Origin: Longimicrobiaceae bacterium | Lineage (GTDB): Bacteria > Gemmatimonadota > Gemmatimonadetes > Longimicrobiales > Longimicrobiaceae | Direction: 5' to 3' | Assembly (NCBI GenBank): GCA_030146875.1 | Contig: JASLAX010000004.1 | Location: forward strand, 1 to 14,990 | Length of the DNA: 14,990 nt | The notes under the pieces: model-generated | The model's database searches: none | What the model saw: only the letters and a program-made list of their open reading frames with translations | What the model was told of the DNA's origin: nothing | In this document: piece by piece, positions 7,301-13,497 of the stretch | Layout of the letters: every line of letters starts with the position of its first letter | How positions within the stretch are numbered: position 1 is the first letter of the stretch | Position numbers and translations under genes: made by a program

Positions 7301-8159
7301 CGATGGCACGCTGCGCGGAGCCGGTGATGCTCGTCGGACCGCTGGGCAGGGCTAGTACGAATCCGACTGGTCGCCACTGAGCATTCCAGGGCTCTTCGTA
7401 GAAGTCGACGCGCTCGCCCGGGCTTTCGCGCTCCAACGCGCGCCGGATATGGAGCAGCCGAACGTCGAGCGCCAGCAAGTCGGAGAGGCGGGTGTTTTCG
7501 GGCGGGTAGTCGGATAGGTACCCAGCAAACGCCTGGACTATTTCCCTCTTCTGATTCGTTGAGGCGATGGGCTCGAAGAAATCCGGGAAAAGCAGGTGGG
7601 GAAGGATGTTACGCAGGTAGCGGTTCTGCGACTCCGGCAGTCGGTTCAGGCGCTCGGCGAAGAGCCAGGGATCCCGCAGCACCACCGGAAGCTCGTTCGC
7701 GTGGTCGCGAAGCGCGTCGACGGCAACGCCAAAGAACGCGAGCTCCACCCATCGGTAGCGGAGGTACGCCTGGCCCGGATTGGCGATGGGATTCTCCAAG
7801 GCCGCGCTCACCACGCCCGGAAGGCTCACGGTCTCGCCGGACCACGACCAGACTGCAAGAATCTCCTCGCGCTTTCGCTTCGCTCCGACGTTCGTGGGGA
7901 GCAGGTGCATCACCAGAAGCATCTCCGCCGCGAGGCGGATGGCCTCGGGTGGCGCCTCCTGAAGCTGTACCCGAAGTCGCTCCAGGAACGACAGGTCGGG
8001 GTCTCGCGCCTCCGTCCGTATCGCAGAGCGGAGTTCCTTGAACACCGGCCCACCCCACAGCCGTTGGTCAGTGAGGAGGGAGCCCCTATCACGCAGACAG
8101 CGGTCGCGCCACAGGGCAGCGACCTCGTACACCGGCTGCGACGTAGCGCGGAGGGCCAT
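4311..8159 (-). CDS. KAP P-loop NTPase with McrB-like and double Clp-N-like N-terminus
   Basis: A 1282-residue multidomain protein. Residues about 10-262 resemble the N-terminal region preceding some McrB-group ATPases (GSLLT near 26, WSWSGE near 104, NPGQAYLRYRW near 127, HLLFPDFFEPI near 188). Residues about 282-335 and 374-442 look like two Clp-N repeats (SSRHILAAVL, then LLEALGY). The KAP NTPase follows: Walker A GDWGSGKS at 520-527, QIWFNAWHY at 562-570, and Walker B IILYIDDLDRC at 914-924. Inserted between the Walker motifs are two long coiled coils (about 600-660 and 780-855) flanking a hydrophobic pair of helices at about 727-768. An acidic disordered linker (about 1018-1100) precedes a C-terminal helical part (RSPRAAKRFINVYRF). 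KAP NTPases are typically membrane-associated and several occur in anti-phage loci; a defence role here is inference. ATG 8159 is preferred over GTG 8222 because a promoter lies just upstream and the extra residues are not domain-like. Confidence 0.88.
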   Translation of the reverse strand: MALRATSQPVYEVAALWRDRCLRDRGSLLTDQRLWGGPVFKELRSAIRTEARDPDLSFLERLRVQLQEAPPEAIRLAAEMLLVMHLLPTNVGAKRKREEILAVWSWSGETVSLPGVVSAALENPIANPGQAYLRYRWVELAFFGVAVDALRDHANELPVVLRDPWLFAERLNRLPESQNRYLRNILPHLLFPDFFEPIASTNQKREIVQAFAGYLSDYPPENTRLSDLLALDVRLLHIRRALERESPGERVDFYEEPWNAQWRPVGFVLALPSGPTSITGSAQRAIGFAIAIHRARSRLVGRGADALILLAGVALARSEEGQDTGRFLYDVLGSAAPANRREADLLQQLDLDRRYGLNTLPTAPAPVEKLGTAAGPEFLMLLAAAEEIAEKVALPDAATVRVSSRHILAAVLVSSSGDRLLEALGYVPTILRRELHDFLLSRPVKERPDTWGEILVGGTSADTPAPRREPPTIASLASDAIGAKITDADDKLDVAGEAEAFAKVLASTTVKPPLSLGLFGDWGSGKSFFMRLLEGKIAGLAEKAARAKERGQPTTYCESVVQIWFNAWHYMDANLWASLVTHIFEELAKVLSPGNPDETDEQVRARLFGELSANQELLAQAEKRKEAAEAEREAVEGHIDDLARKRADVEGEIVARRRKLAGGLAEAVLVDELVQGQLAETAGRAGIPAGELTYERLRGRVGELRSLGARLQAIPSAIAGADRPGLRFLLTAAFLAAPVFVAVCLWWVATYTNFAITLGAAVGGAIGLWRTYAPGLRRVGEVFRRLETAQQTVEERAKQERERLAVEEAAQQGELARIRAAEVSAEEERRQVQQEIRRLTAEMEEIRAGRRLQRFLQDRIGSADYRQHLGIIALIRRDFDRLKGLIEAVAAERTAPPAEASDGSPAPPRHVDRIILYIDDLDRCPEDRVVEVLQAVHLLLAFDLFIVVVGVDSRWLLRSIEGQYARVLAPGAAVGSGSDGDGWRPTPQNYLEKIFQIPYSLRPMESGGFGGLIRGLVPIRPEEAEENEAEGRRAAPTDPAPDTRPPPGHRTGEPTAGVEIVIEGDEDVGDDGAEDDEGVTMDGSTPAAGGIDSEEPDAHLTPAELHVEAWERDFLEAMHPLIRSPRAAKRFINVYRFLRAGLSGEALERFRGTRTEGGEHRAAALLLALQTGYPAQAVDLFRDLAREDPGRTSWPGFMSMRAEGHRMAAEAGPRAGGEAREWRELEHALEALSDTLAGMPLPADLALYQGWAPRVARYSFRSGRMGRRAKEKAIGGEVKPGS

Positions 8160-8210
8160 GGAAGAGCGGAGCGAGGGTGAGGCGGGGCTTCGAGGGGGCC
8201 GGAGTAGTTT

Positions 8211-8239
8211 ACAATATTGCACACATTCGCCGACGCCAA
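8211..8239 (-). promoter_or_regulatory. Sigma70-like promoter of the KAP gene
   Basis: On the minus strand, TTGGCG (8234-8239) and TATTGT (8211-8216) are separated by exactly 17 bases; each matches consensus at 4 of 6 positions. The predicted start near 8204 leaves a roughly 45-base leader before ATG 8159. The -10 overlaps the 8-base palindrome CAATATTG (8212-8219), a conspicuously AT-rich island that could be an operator. Confidence 0.5.
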
Positions 8240-8259
8240 GTGCGCGGTGTCCGTGATCC

Positions 8260-9318
8260 TCATCCCCCCATGGACGCCTTCACCTCCTCCGCCGTCGCTC
8301 GCGCGGTGCGGCCGACCGCGATCAGCGTCGCGCTGGCGAAGCCGGTCCAGTCGCCGTAGCCCACCAGCCACAGCCGCGGCTCCGCGAAGGAGCGCGTCCC
8401 CCGCACCTCCACCCGCCCGTCCGCCCCGATCACCCCCAGCGGCCGCAGGTGCTCCAGCGCGGGGCGGAAGCCGGTGCACCAGATCACCGCGTCGATCCGC
8501 TCCTCCCGCCCGTCCGGCCACACGACCCCGTCCGCGGTGAAGCGCGCGGGCGGCCGCACCGCCGCCAGCGCGCCCCGGTCGCGGGCCTCGCGTACCGGCG
8601 CCACCATCACCACGTCCCCCAGCGAGCGCGGCGGGCCGGGGTCGCGGCCTTCCTGCAGCGCCTTCCAGCGCTCGGTGGCCTGGCCGAACAGGTAGCGCCC
8701 GTCCACCTCGTCGGGCAGGAACGTCGGCGGCTCCAGCGTCACCCACGTCGCGTCCGCTACCCGCGACACCTCCGCCAGCACCTGCGCGCCGGAGTTTCCG
8801 CCGCCCACCACGAGCACCCACTTCCCCGCGAAGTCGGCCGGCGAGCGGTAGGCCGAGGAGTGCACCTCCATCCCGCGGAACTCCTCCCGCCCGGCCACGG
8901 CGGGCACGTACGGCCGCTCCCACGTTCCCGTCGCGCTGATCACGGCGCGGGCGAGCCACGTCCCGGCGTCCGCCTCCACCGCCAGCCGGTCGCCATTGCG
9001 GCGGACGGCGCGGACGCGCACGGGGCGGCGGACGGGCAGGTCGTAGCGCGCCTCGTAGGCGGCCAGGTACGCCAGCGCCTCGTCGCGCGTGGGGTAGTCG
9101 TCGGGGCCGCCCTGCATCATCCAGCCGGGGAGCGACGACCAGCGCGCGGGGGAGAAGAGGCGCAGCGACTCCCACGCGTGCCGCCAGGCGCCGCCGGGCC
9201 CGCGCTGCGCGTCCAGGATGGCGAAGCCCAGGCCCGTGCGCCGCAGGTAGTAGCCGGCCGCCAGCCCCGCCTGTCCGCCGCCGATCACGGCGACGTCCAC
9301 CTCCTCCACCGCGCTCAC
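8260..9318 (-). CDS. arsO: ArsO-type NAD(P)H-dependent flavin monooxygenase
   Basis: A 352-residue soluble oxidoreductase. The FAD-binding Rossmann motif GGGQAG is at 13-18, the NAD(P)H-binding motif VVGGGNSG at 170-177, and the flavin-monooxygenase fingerprint F147-x-G-x3-H153-x3-Y157 sits between them. ATGTW at 129-133 and the C-terminal WLVGYGDWTGFASATL complete the fold. The stretch SLRLFSPARWSSLPGW (51-66) and the overall length are, from memory, typical of ArsO proteins, which occur in arsenic gene clusters. No arsenite pump, ArsR or ArsC is visible here, so the substrate may differ; a CzcO/YdjA-like flavoprotein is the alternative name. Start GTG 9318 is chosen because GGGAGGGG precedes it at good spacing and the Rossmann motif then begins at the normal distance. 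It follows the LysR gene by 19 bases in the same direction, so the two probably form one operon. Confidence 0.85.
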   Translation of the reverse strand: MSAVEEVDVAVIGGGQAGLAAGYYLRRTGLGFAILDAQRGPGGAWRHAWESLRLFSPARWSSLPGWMMQGGPDDYPTRDEALAYLAAYEARYDLPVRRPVRVRAVRRNGDRLAVEADAGTWLARAVISATGTWERPYVPAVAGREEFRGMEVHSSAYRSPADFAGKWVLVVGGGNSGAQVLAEVSRVADATWVTLEPPTFLPDEVDGRYLFGQATERWKALQEGRDPGPPRSLGDVVMVAPVREARDRGALAAVRPPARFTADGVVWPDGREERIDAVIWCTGFRPALEHLRPLGVIGADGRVEVRGTRSFAEPRLWLVGYGDWTGFASATLIAVGRTARATAEEVKASMGG

Positions 9319-9337
9319 GGACCCCTCCCGCAGGCGC

Positions 9338-10264
9338 TCATCCCCCGCTCCGCCGCCGCTTTGCGTACAGCTCCAGCCCCGCCTCGGGCGGGATCCGCTG
9401 CCGCGCCTCGCGCAGGAACGCCTCCACCGCCGGCGAGCGGGCATCTCCCGGGTTCACCGCCAGCGCCAGCTCGCGCCAGACCGGCGGGTCCAGCCGCACC
9501 GCGCGCACCCCCGTGAGCCGCTGCGGCAGCGCCAGGGCGGGGAAGATCGTCACCCCCAGCCCCTCCTGCACCATCACCAGCAGCGTGGCCAGGTCGCGCA
9601 CCTCGAAGCACGTCCGCGGCGTCTGGCCCGCGGCGCGGAAGAGCGGCAGCACCACCGACTCCGCGCCCATGGTGGGCATGATGAACGGCTCCTCCGCCAG
9701 CCGCTCCATCGACACGCTCCCCCACTGCGCCAGCGGATGCTTCTCGGGCACCACCGCCAGCACCTCGTCGCGCGAGGTGGCCACCACCTCCACCCCCGCT
9801 GCGGGGAGCGTGACGGCGGCGATGTCGATGATGCGCGACGAGAGCCAGCTCCGCACCTCGGCGTCCGTCCCCTCCAGCAGCACCAGCTCGATCCCCGGGT
9901 GACGGTGCTGGAAGGCGCGCAGGATGGGGGGCAGCAGCCGCGCCGCGAACGAGGGGAAGGAGCCGATGCGCAGCTTCCCCGTCTCCAGCCCCACGGCCGC
10001 CGCGGCCTCCTGCCGGATCCGCTCCACTCCGCCCAGCACGGAGCGCGCGTGCCCCAGCACCCGCTCCCCCGCCTCCGTCACCGCCACCCCGCCGCGGTCG
10101 CGCCGCAGCAGCGGCACGCCCAGCGCCCCCTCCAGCGCCGCCACGGCCTGCGAGACCCCCGACTGCGAGATCCCCAGCCGCTCCGCCGCGGCCGTGAAGC
10201 TCCCCGCCTCCACCACGGCGACGAGCACGCGAAGCTGAGGAAGGGTGATATCAGTTTGACTCAT
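9338..10264 (-). CDS. LysR-family transcriptional regulator
   Basis: A 308-residue LysR regulator. The N-terminal winged helix-turn-helix spans about 5-64 (LPQLRVLVAVVEAGSFTAAAERLGIS as successive helices, then the recognition segment SGVSQAVAALE and the wing LLRRDRGGVAVTEAG). A linker helix joins it to the effector-binding domain (about 88-295; LRIGSFPSFAARLLPP, then EEPFIMP and GLGVTIFPALAL). The effector cannot be inferred. ATG 10264 is preferred, although GTG 10276 in the same frame adds four residues; neither has a clear Shine-Dalgarno. The gene is divergent from the YczE-like gene and precedes arsO by 19 bases, so it likely autoregulates and may control both directions. Family call is secure. 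Confidence 0.94.
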   Translation of the reverse strand: MSQTDITLPQLRVLVAVVEAGSFTAAAERLGISQSGVSQAVAALEGALGVPLLRRDRGGVAVTEAGERVLGHARSVLGGVERIRQEAAAAVGLETGKLRIGSFPSFAARLLPPILRAFQHRHPGIELVLLEGTDAEVRSWLSSRIIDIAAVTLPAAGVEVVATSRDEVLAVVPEKHPLAQWGSVSMERLAEEPFIMPTMGAESVVLPLFRAAGQTPRTCFEVRDLATLLVMVQEGLGVTIFPALALPQRLTGVRAVRLDPPVWRELALAVNPGDARSPAVEAFLREARQRIPPEAGLELYAKRRRSGG

Positions 10265-10286
10265 GCAGTGATTCACGTTTCGTTGT

Positions 10287-10314
10287 TTGACTTATGATAC
10301 GGTGCGTTATAACG
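10287..10314 (+). promoter_or_regulatory. Overlapping plus-strand promoter elements and CGTTATAACG palindrome
   Basis: Plus-strand TTGACT (10287-10292) and TATAAC (10308-10313) are 15 bases apart, shorter than optimal. The perfect 10-base palindrome CGTTATAACG (10305-10314) lies over the plus-strand -10 and inside the spacer of the minus-strand promoter. This AT-rich patch in very GC-rich surroundings is the natural site for the divergent LysR protein to act. The leader to the YczE-like gene would be about 220 bases, so a closer promoter may also exist. Confidence 0.4.
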
Positions 10315-10322
10315 TAGGTCAA
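10294..10322 (-). promoter_or_regulatory. Promoter of the lysR-arsO operon
   Basis: Minus-strand TTGACC (10317-10322) and TATCAT (10294-10299) are separated by exactly 17 bases and each matches consensus at 5 of 6 positions. The predicted start near 10287 leaves about 23 bases before ATG 10264. It is the best promoter match in the window. Confidence 0.62.
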
Positions 10323-10538
10323 GCTATGTACCGGGTCCGCGCGCCGGAGAGGACGGTGGCGCAGGGATTCCGGATCGGGCGGCCGAGCCGGCTGCAGGTG
10401 GAGGTGGATCGGCGGGAAGGCCGGACGACCGCGGTGCGCGTCGGCGGTGCGGGTGAGCGACGGGACCATGAGGGTTCCCGACGACGCGGAATGACCGCGC
10501 GGCGGGACCTTGCGAATAGATGAACGAAGGGGGCCGGC

Positions 10539-11249
10539 GTGGTGATGGGCAGAGCGGGAGACGCGGGGCGCGGGATCACCCCGCTGCGGGCGCGCGGCGC
10601 CGGGCCGTGGATGGGGACGGCGCGGAGCTGGGGCATGCTGTTCACGGGGATCGCCGGGTTCGGCGTGGCGATCTCGCTGATGATCCGGGCGGGGCTGGGG
10701 CTGGGGCCGTGGGACGCGCTGCACGTGGGGCTGCACCGGGTGACCGGCGTGAGCGTGGGCACGGCCACGGTGGGGGCCGGGGTGGCGCTGGTGCTGGTGA
10801 ACCTGCTGCTGGGTGTGCGCCCCGGGCCGGGAACGCTCACCAACATGGTGATGATCGGCGTCGCGGTGGACCTGGTGCTGCCGTTCGTCCCGGTGGCGCC
10901 GGGATGGCCGGCCGGCCTCGCGTTCTTCGCGGCGGGGATCGCCCTCTCCGGGCTCTCCACCGGCATGTACATCGCCGCGGGGCTGGGGAAGGGCCCGCGC
11001 GACGGGCTGATGCTGGCGGTCGCCGGGCGGACCGGCTGGTCGGTGCTGCGGGTGCGGACGGGGCTGGAGCTGACGGTGCTGCTCGCGGGGTGGCTGCTCG
11101 GCGGCACCGTGGGCGTGGGGACGGTGCTCTTCACCCTGGCGATCGGCCCCTCCGCCCAGTGGGGGCTGCGCCTCTTCGGGGTGCTGCCGGCGGCGCCGGC
11201 GGTCGAGACGGTGGAGAAGGTGCGGGAGGAGCGCCGCCGCGCCGCCTGA
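10539..11249 (+). CDS. YczE/YyaS/YitT-family integral membrane protein
   Basis: A 236-residue membrane protein with about five hydrophobic segments (roughly 31-50, 75-93, 101-119, 124-146 and 175-203) and a short basic C-terminal tail. The family signature appears twice in related form: GLGLGPWDALHVGL at 52-65 and GLGKGPRDGLML at 148-159, consistent with an internally duplicated fold. From memory this pattern defines YczE-like proteins, whose transported or sensed compound is not established. The start is one of GTG 10539, GTG 10542 or ATG 10545; AAGGGGG just upstream favours 10539, with a 5-base gap. It is divergent from the LysR gene, and YczE-type genes are commonly found beside a divergent regulator, so LysR control is plausible. 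A GC-rich hairpin follows the stop. Family call is good; function unknown. Confidence 0.85.
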   Translation: MVMGRAGDAGRGITPLRARGAGPWMGTARSWGMLFTGIAGFGVAISLMIRAGLGLGPWDALHVGLHRVTGVSVGTATVGAGVALVLVNLLLGVRPGPGTLTNMVMIGVAVDLVLPFVPVAPGWPAGLAFFAAGIALSGLSTGMYIAAGLGKGPRDGLMLAVAGRTGWSVLRVRTGLELTVLLAGWLLGGTVGVGTVLFTLAIGPSAQWGLRLFGVLPAAPAVETVEKVREERRRAA

Positions 11250-11275
11250 CGCGCGTCGTCGTCGCGGCTGGATCG

Positions 11276-11317
11276 GACGAGGGGTCCCGGCGCGATGCGC
11301 AGGGACCCCTCCTCGTC
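11276..11317 (+). terminator. Terminator-like hairpin after YczE gene
   Basis: GACGAGGGGTCCC (11276-11288) pairs with GGGACCCCTCCTCGTC (11302-11317), with a three-base bulge, around a 13-base loop. It starts 27 bases after the stop at 11249 and lies between convergent genes. No T-tract follows, so termination would rely on the stem. Confidence 0.5.
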
Positions 11318-11397
11318 AGCCGCGGCCGTCCCCGGCCGGCTTCCGTGCCGGCCGCCGCGCGAGACGTTCCCGACAGGACCCGTCGAGGCGCAGCGGC

Positions 11398-11949
11398 TCA
11401 GCGGAGGCGCAGGCGCGCGCCGAGCTCCAGGCGCAGCAGGTTCACGTGCAGGTCGTCGGTGCCGAACCGGTAGTCGGTCCACGCCGCGCCGGCCGTGACC
11501 GTCAGAGGACCGGCGAGACGCGTCTCCAGCCCCACCGCCGTGGCCACTCCGGCGACGGTCTTCCCGTCGTCCGCCCCGTCGCGGTCGCGCTGCGTCTCCG
11601 CCTCGTGGAACGCCAGGCCGATCCGCACCCACGGCGTCACCCGGCGCGTTCCCACCGCCCGCCACCCCGCGCCCACGTCCAGCCCCGAGTCGGCGCGGTC
11701 CTCCACCCCGTCCTCGCCCCGCAGCACCACGCGCGAGAAGCCGGCGTACACCTCCAGGCCGCGCGGGAACGCGGCGGACGCGGCGACGCCCCACTCCGTG
11801 CCCGGGCCCAGGTCATCGGGGCCGCCCACGGGCCAGGTCGGGCCCACGCGGGCCTGCAGGCTCAGCGGCGGCAGGCGTCGCTGCGCCTCTCCCGCACGGG
11901 GCAGGGCGAGGGCGAGCGTCAGGGCCAGGACGGCGGAGGGCAGGCGCAT
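11398..11949 (-). CDS. Outer-membrane beta-barrel protein, paralogue 1 (most divergent)
   Basis: A 183-residue protein with an export signal: MRLPS, a hydrophobic core VLALTLALAL, and cleavage likely after GEA, leaving an N-terminal Gln. The mature part alternates polar and aliphatic residues, as in small beta-barrels (LEVYAGFSRVVL, LTVTAGAAWTDY, LHVNLLRLELGARLRLR). It keeps the family frame seen in the next three genes (a YAGFS strand in the middle, a VTxGxxWT strand and a final aliphatic/arginine strand) but lacks the FSFEVR start. The chain ends ...RLRLR rather than in an aromatic residue. ATG 11949 is chosen because it puts the signal peptide at the N-terminus; the longer frame adds only arginine-rich sequence. 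It is last of four same-strand genes, 61 bases from its neighbour. The specific role is unknown. Confidence 0.72.
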   Translation of the reverse strand: MRLPSAVLALTLALALPRAGEAQRRLPPLSLQARVGPTWPVGGPDDLGPGTEWGVAASAAFPRGLEVYAGFSRVVLRGEDGVEDRADSGLDVGAGWRAVGTRRVTPWVRIGLAFHEAETQRDRDGADDGKTVAGVATAVGLETRLAGPLTVTAGAAWTDYRFGTDDLHVNLLRLELGARLRLR

Positions 11950-11997
11950 GGGGGGGCGACCCGTCCCTCGCCGTGCCGCGGACCGGAAAACGAGCAC

Positions 11998-12010
11998 GGC
12001 GGGCCCCGCC
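11998..12010 (-). terminator. Weak palindrome after paralogue 2
   Basis: GGCGGGCCCCGCC directly abuts the paralogue 2 stop and is followed on the minus strand by GTGCTCG and a TTTT run (complement of 11987-11990). The stem is short with almost no loop, so it is at best a weak terminator. Confidence 0.25.
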
Positions 12011-12625
12011 TCAGAGCCGATAGCGCAGCCCCACGTCCGCCCGCAGGTACTCCATGCGGGTCGCGGCGGTCACCCCCGGGTTGTAGCGCACGTAGGCCAC
12101 GCCCGGCGTGACCGAGAGATGCGCGGTGAGCGGCACCTCCACCCCGCCGCCCGCCTCCCACCCGAACTCCTGCGTGCTCCGCGCCTTCGTGTGGCCTTCC
12201 GTCTCGTGGCGCGCCTCGAACTGCACGCTGCGGTAGACCAGCCCGCCGCTCACCCAGCCGCGCACCGGCCCCGCCGGGAAGCTCCCGCGCAGGCCCACGT
12301 GAGCGCCGCGGTCGCGGAGCGAGGCGCCGCTCACGGGCTCGCCCGGGTACGCCGACTCCTCGTCGATCCCGAAGCGGCCGAAGGAGTACCCGGCGTACAT
12401 CCCCGCCTGCGGGACGGGCGACACCTGGAACGAGAAGCCGTAGGCATGGCCGGGGGTGCCGTTCGCGGCCCCCGGGCCGTCGGCGGCGAGCCTTCCGACC
12501 GGAAGGGTGCCGCCGGCGCGCAGCTCGAACGAGAACGGCGGGGCAGGGAAGCGCGGCGCCTGCGCGAGGGACGGAACGGCGGCGAGCGAGAGCGCCGCGA
12601 CCACGACGAAGGCGATTCGGTGCAT
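12011..12625 (-). CDS. Outer-membrane beta-barrel protein, paralogue 2
   Basis: A 204-residue protein with a clear signal peptide (MHRIAFVVVAALSLAAVPSLA, cleavage before QAPRF). Strand-like blocks match paralogues 3 and 4: PPFSFELRAGGTLPVGR at the mature N-terminus, MYAGYSFGRFGIDEESAY near 75-92, FGWEAGGGVEVPL, SVTPGVAYVRYNPG, and a final RADVGLRYRL strand. The size suggests an 8-stranded barrel of the OmpW/OmpX type (general outer-membrane beta-barrel domain). No Shine-Dalgarno precedes the ATG. It shares the IDEE surface-loop motif with paralogue 3, suggesting these two are closest relatives. Function unknown; export and barrel fold are well supported. Confidence 0.82.
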   Translation of the reverse strand: MHRIAFVVVAALSLAAVPSLAQAPRFPAPPFSFELRAGGTLPVGRLAADGPGAANGTPGHAYGFSFQVSPVPQAGMYAGYSFGRFGIDEESAYPGEPVSGASLRDRGAHVGLRGSFPAGPVRGWVSGGLVYRSVQFEARHETEGHTKARSTQEFGWEAGGGVEVPLTAHLSVTPGVAYVRYNPGVTAATRMEYLRADVGLRYRL

Positions 12626-12672
12626 CTCGAGGTCCCGGTCAGGGGGAACGATCGGAAAGGGGAGAACGGTAA

Positions 12673-12703
12673 CGCGGCGGCCCGCGAACCGCGAGCCGCC
12701 GCG
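12673..12703 (-). terminator. Terminator-like hairpin after paralogue 3
   Basis: A perfect 9-bp stem, CGCGGCGGC (12673-12681) with its complement at 12695-12703, encloses 13 bases with a small inner hairpin. It lies 30 bases beyond the stop at 12733 on the minus strand. The T-tract is poor (TTACCGTTC). The stem core is the same as in the strong terminator after paralogue 4. Confidence 0.5.
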
Positions 12704-12732
12704 CCTTCACCGTCCGGGCCTTCGGCGTCCGA

Positions 12733-13344
12733 TCAGATCCGGATGCGCAGGCCGACGTCGGCCCGCACGAACTCCACGCGGGAGTTCTCGTTGTTGCCCG
12801 GGTTGTAGCGGGTGTAGGTGACCTCGGGCGTGACCGAGATGCGCTGGCCGAGCGGAAGCTCCAGCCCGGCGCCCACCTCGAAGCCCAGCTCGTAGTCGCT
12901 CTCCTCCTCGACGCGGCCCAGCGAGCCGCCGTCCACGTTCCGCTCCAGCTTGCGGTAGGTCGCGCCGCCCTGCACGTACGGGGAGAGGGCGGGAACCGGC
13001 AGCGCCAGGCGAACGCCGGCGCTGGCGCCGTGCTCGTCGTACTTGCCCTCCACCGCGGTGGTGCCGAACGCGGCCTCCTCGTCGATGTTGAAGCGGTTGA
13101 ACGAGTACCCGCCGTACAGCCCCACCATGGGCGTGGGGCTCAGCAGGATCCGCCCGCCCACGCTGAAGCCGCCCTGCGCGCTCCCGGTGTTCACGCCCTC
13201 CTCCGCGAAGTTGCCCACGGGAACGGCGGCGCCCGCCCGCACCTCGAACGAGACCGGCGTGGCCGGGGCCATCTGAGCGGCCGCCGGGCCGCCCACGGTG
13301 AGCGCGGAAAGAGCGGCGACCGTCGCGAACACGTTCTTAGTCAT
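12733..13344 (-). CDS. Outer-membrane beta-barrel protein, paralogue 3
   Basis: A 203-residue exported protein. Signal peptide MTKNVFATVAALSALTVGGPAAA, cleavage before QMAP. Mature blocks: TPVSFEVRAGAAVPVGNF, then MVGLYGGYSFNRFNIDEE at about 73-90, YVQGGATYRKLE, YELGFEVGAGLELPLG, ISVTPEVTYTRYNPG, and terminal FVRADVGLRIRI. The alternating pattern and loop-like acidic segments (RVEEESDYE) fit a small 8-stranded outer-membrane barrel. The C-terminal residue is Ile, not the Phe usual in proteobacterial barrels. It is preceded by a 153-base gap holding the terminator of paralogue 4, so it probably has its own promoter, which I could not identify. Role unknown. Confidence 0.85.
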   Translation of the reverse strand: MTKNVFATVAALSALTVGGPAAAQMAPATPVSFEVRAGAAVPVGNFAEEGVNTGSAQGGFSVGGRILLSPTPMVGLYGGYSFNRFNIDEEAAFGTTAVEGKYDEHGASAGVRLALPVPALSPYVQGGATYRKLERNVDGGSLGRVEEESDYELGFEVGAGLELPLGQRISVTPEVTYTRYNPGNNENSRVEFVRADVGLRIRI

Positions 13345-13440
13345 TGCTGTAACGCCATACTGGTCAATGCGTTGCCCGACACTTCCGGGGCTGGTGTGGC
13401 GCCGGATGTTTGCAGAGACCGGGCCACGACGCGGTGCAGC

Positions 13441-13480
13441 AAAAAAATGGCGCGGCGGCCCCCGGAGGAGCCGCCGCGCC
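13441..13480 (-). terminator. Strong intrinsic terminator after paralogue 4
   Basis: On the minus strand a perfect 11-bp stem (GGCGCGGCGGC and its complement, 13449-13459 with 13470-13480) closes a 10-base loop and is followed after one base by seven Ts (complement of 13441-13447). It lies 18 bases past the stop at 13498. This is a textbook intrinsic terminator and shows that paralogue 4 is largely a separate transcript from paralogue 3. Confidence 0.9.
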
Positions 13481-13497
13481 GTACGCCTGCCGGACGA

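Noticed and set aside
8160..8222. GTG 8222 as start of the KAP gene
   Set aside because: It would place the start codon upstream of the predicted transcription start and inside the promoter, and the extra 21 residues show no domain character.
10287..10523. 78-codon plus-strand frame between lysR and the YczE gene
   Set aside because: Starts inside the promoter region and translates to Arg/Gly-rich sequence without a ribosome binding site or domain.
13362..13367. TTGACC upstream of barrel paralogue 3 as a -35 box
   Set aside because: A -10 at normal spacing would fall on the ATG itself with no -10-like sequence there.
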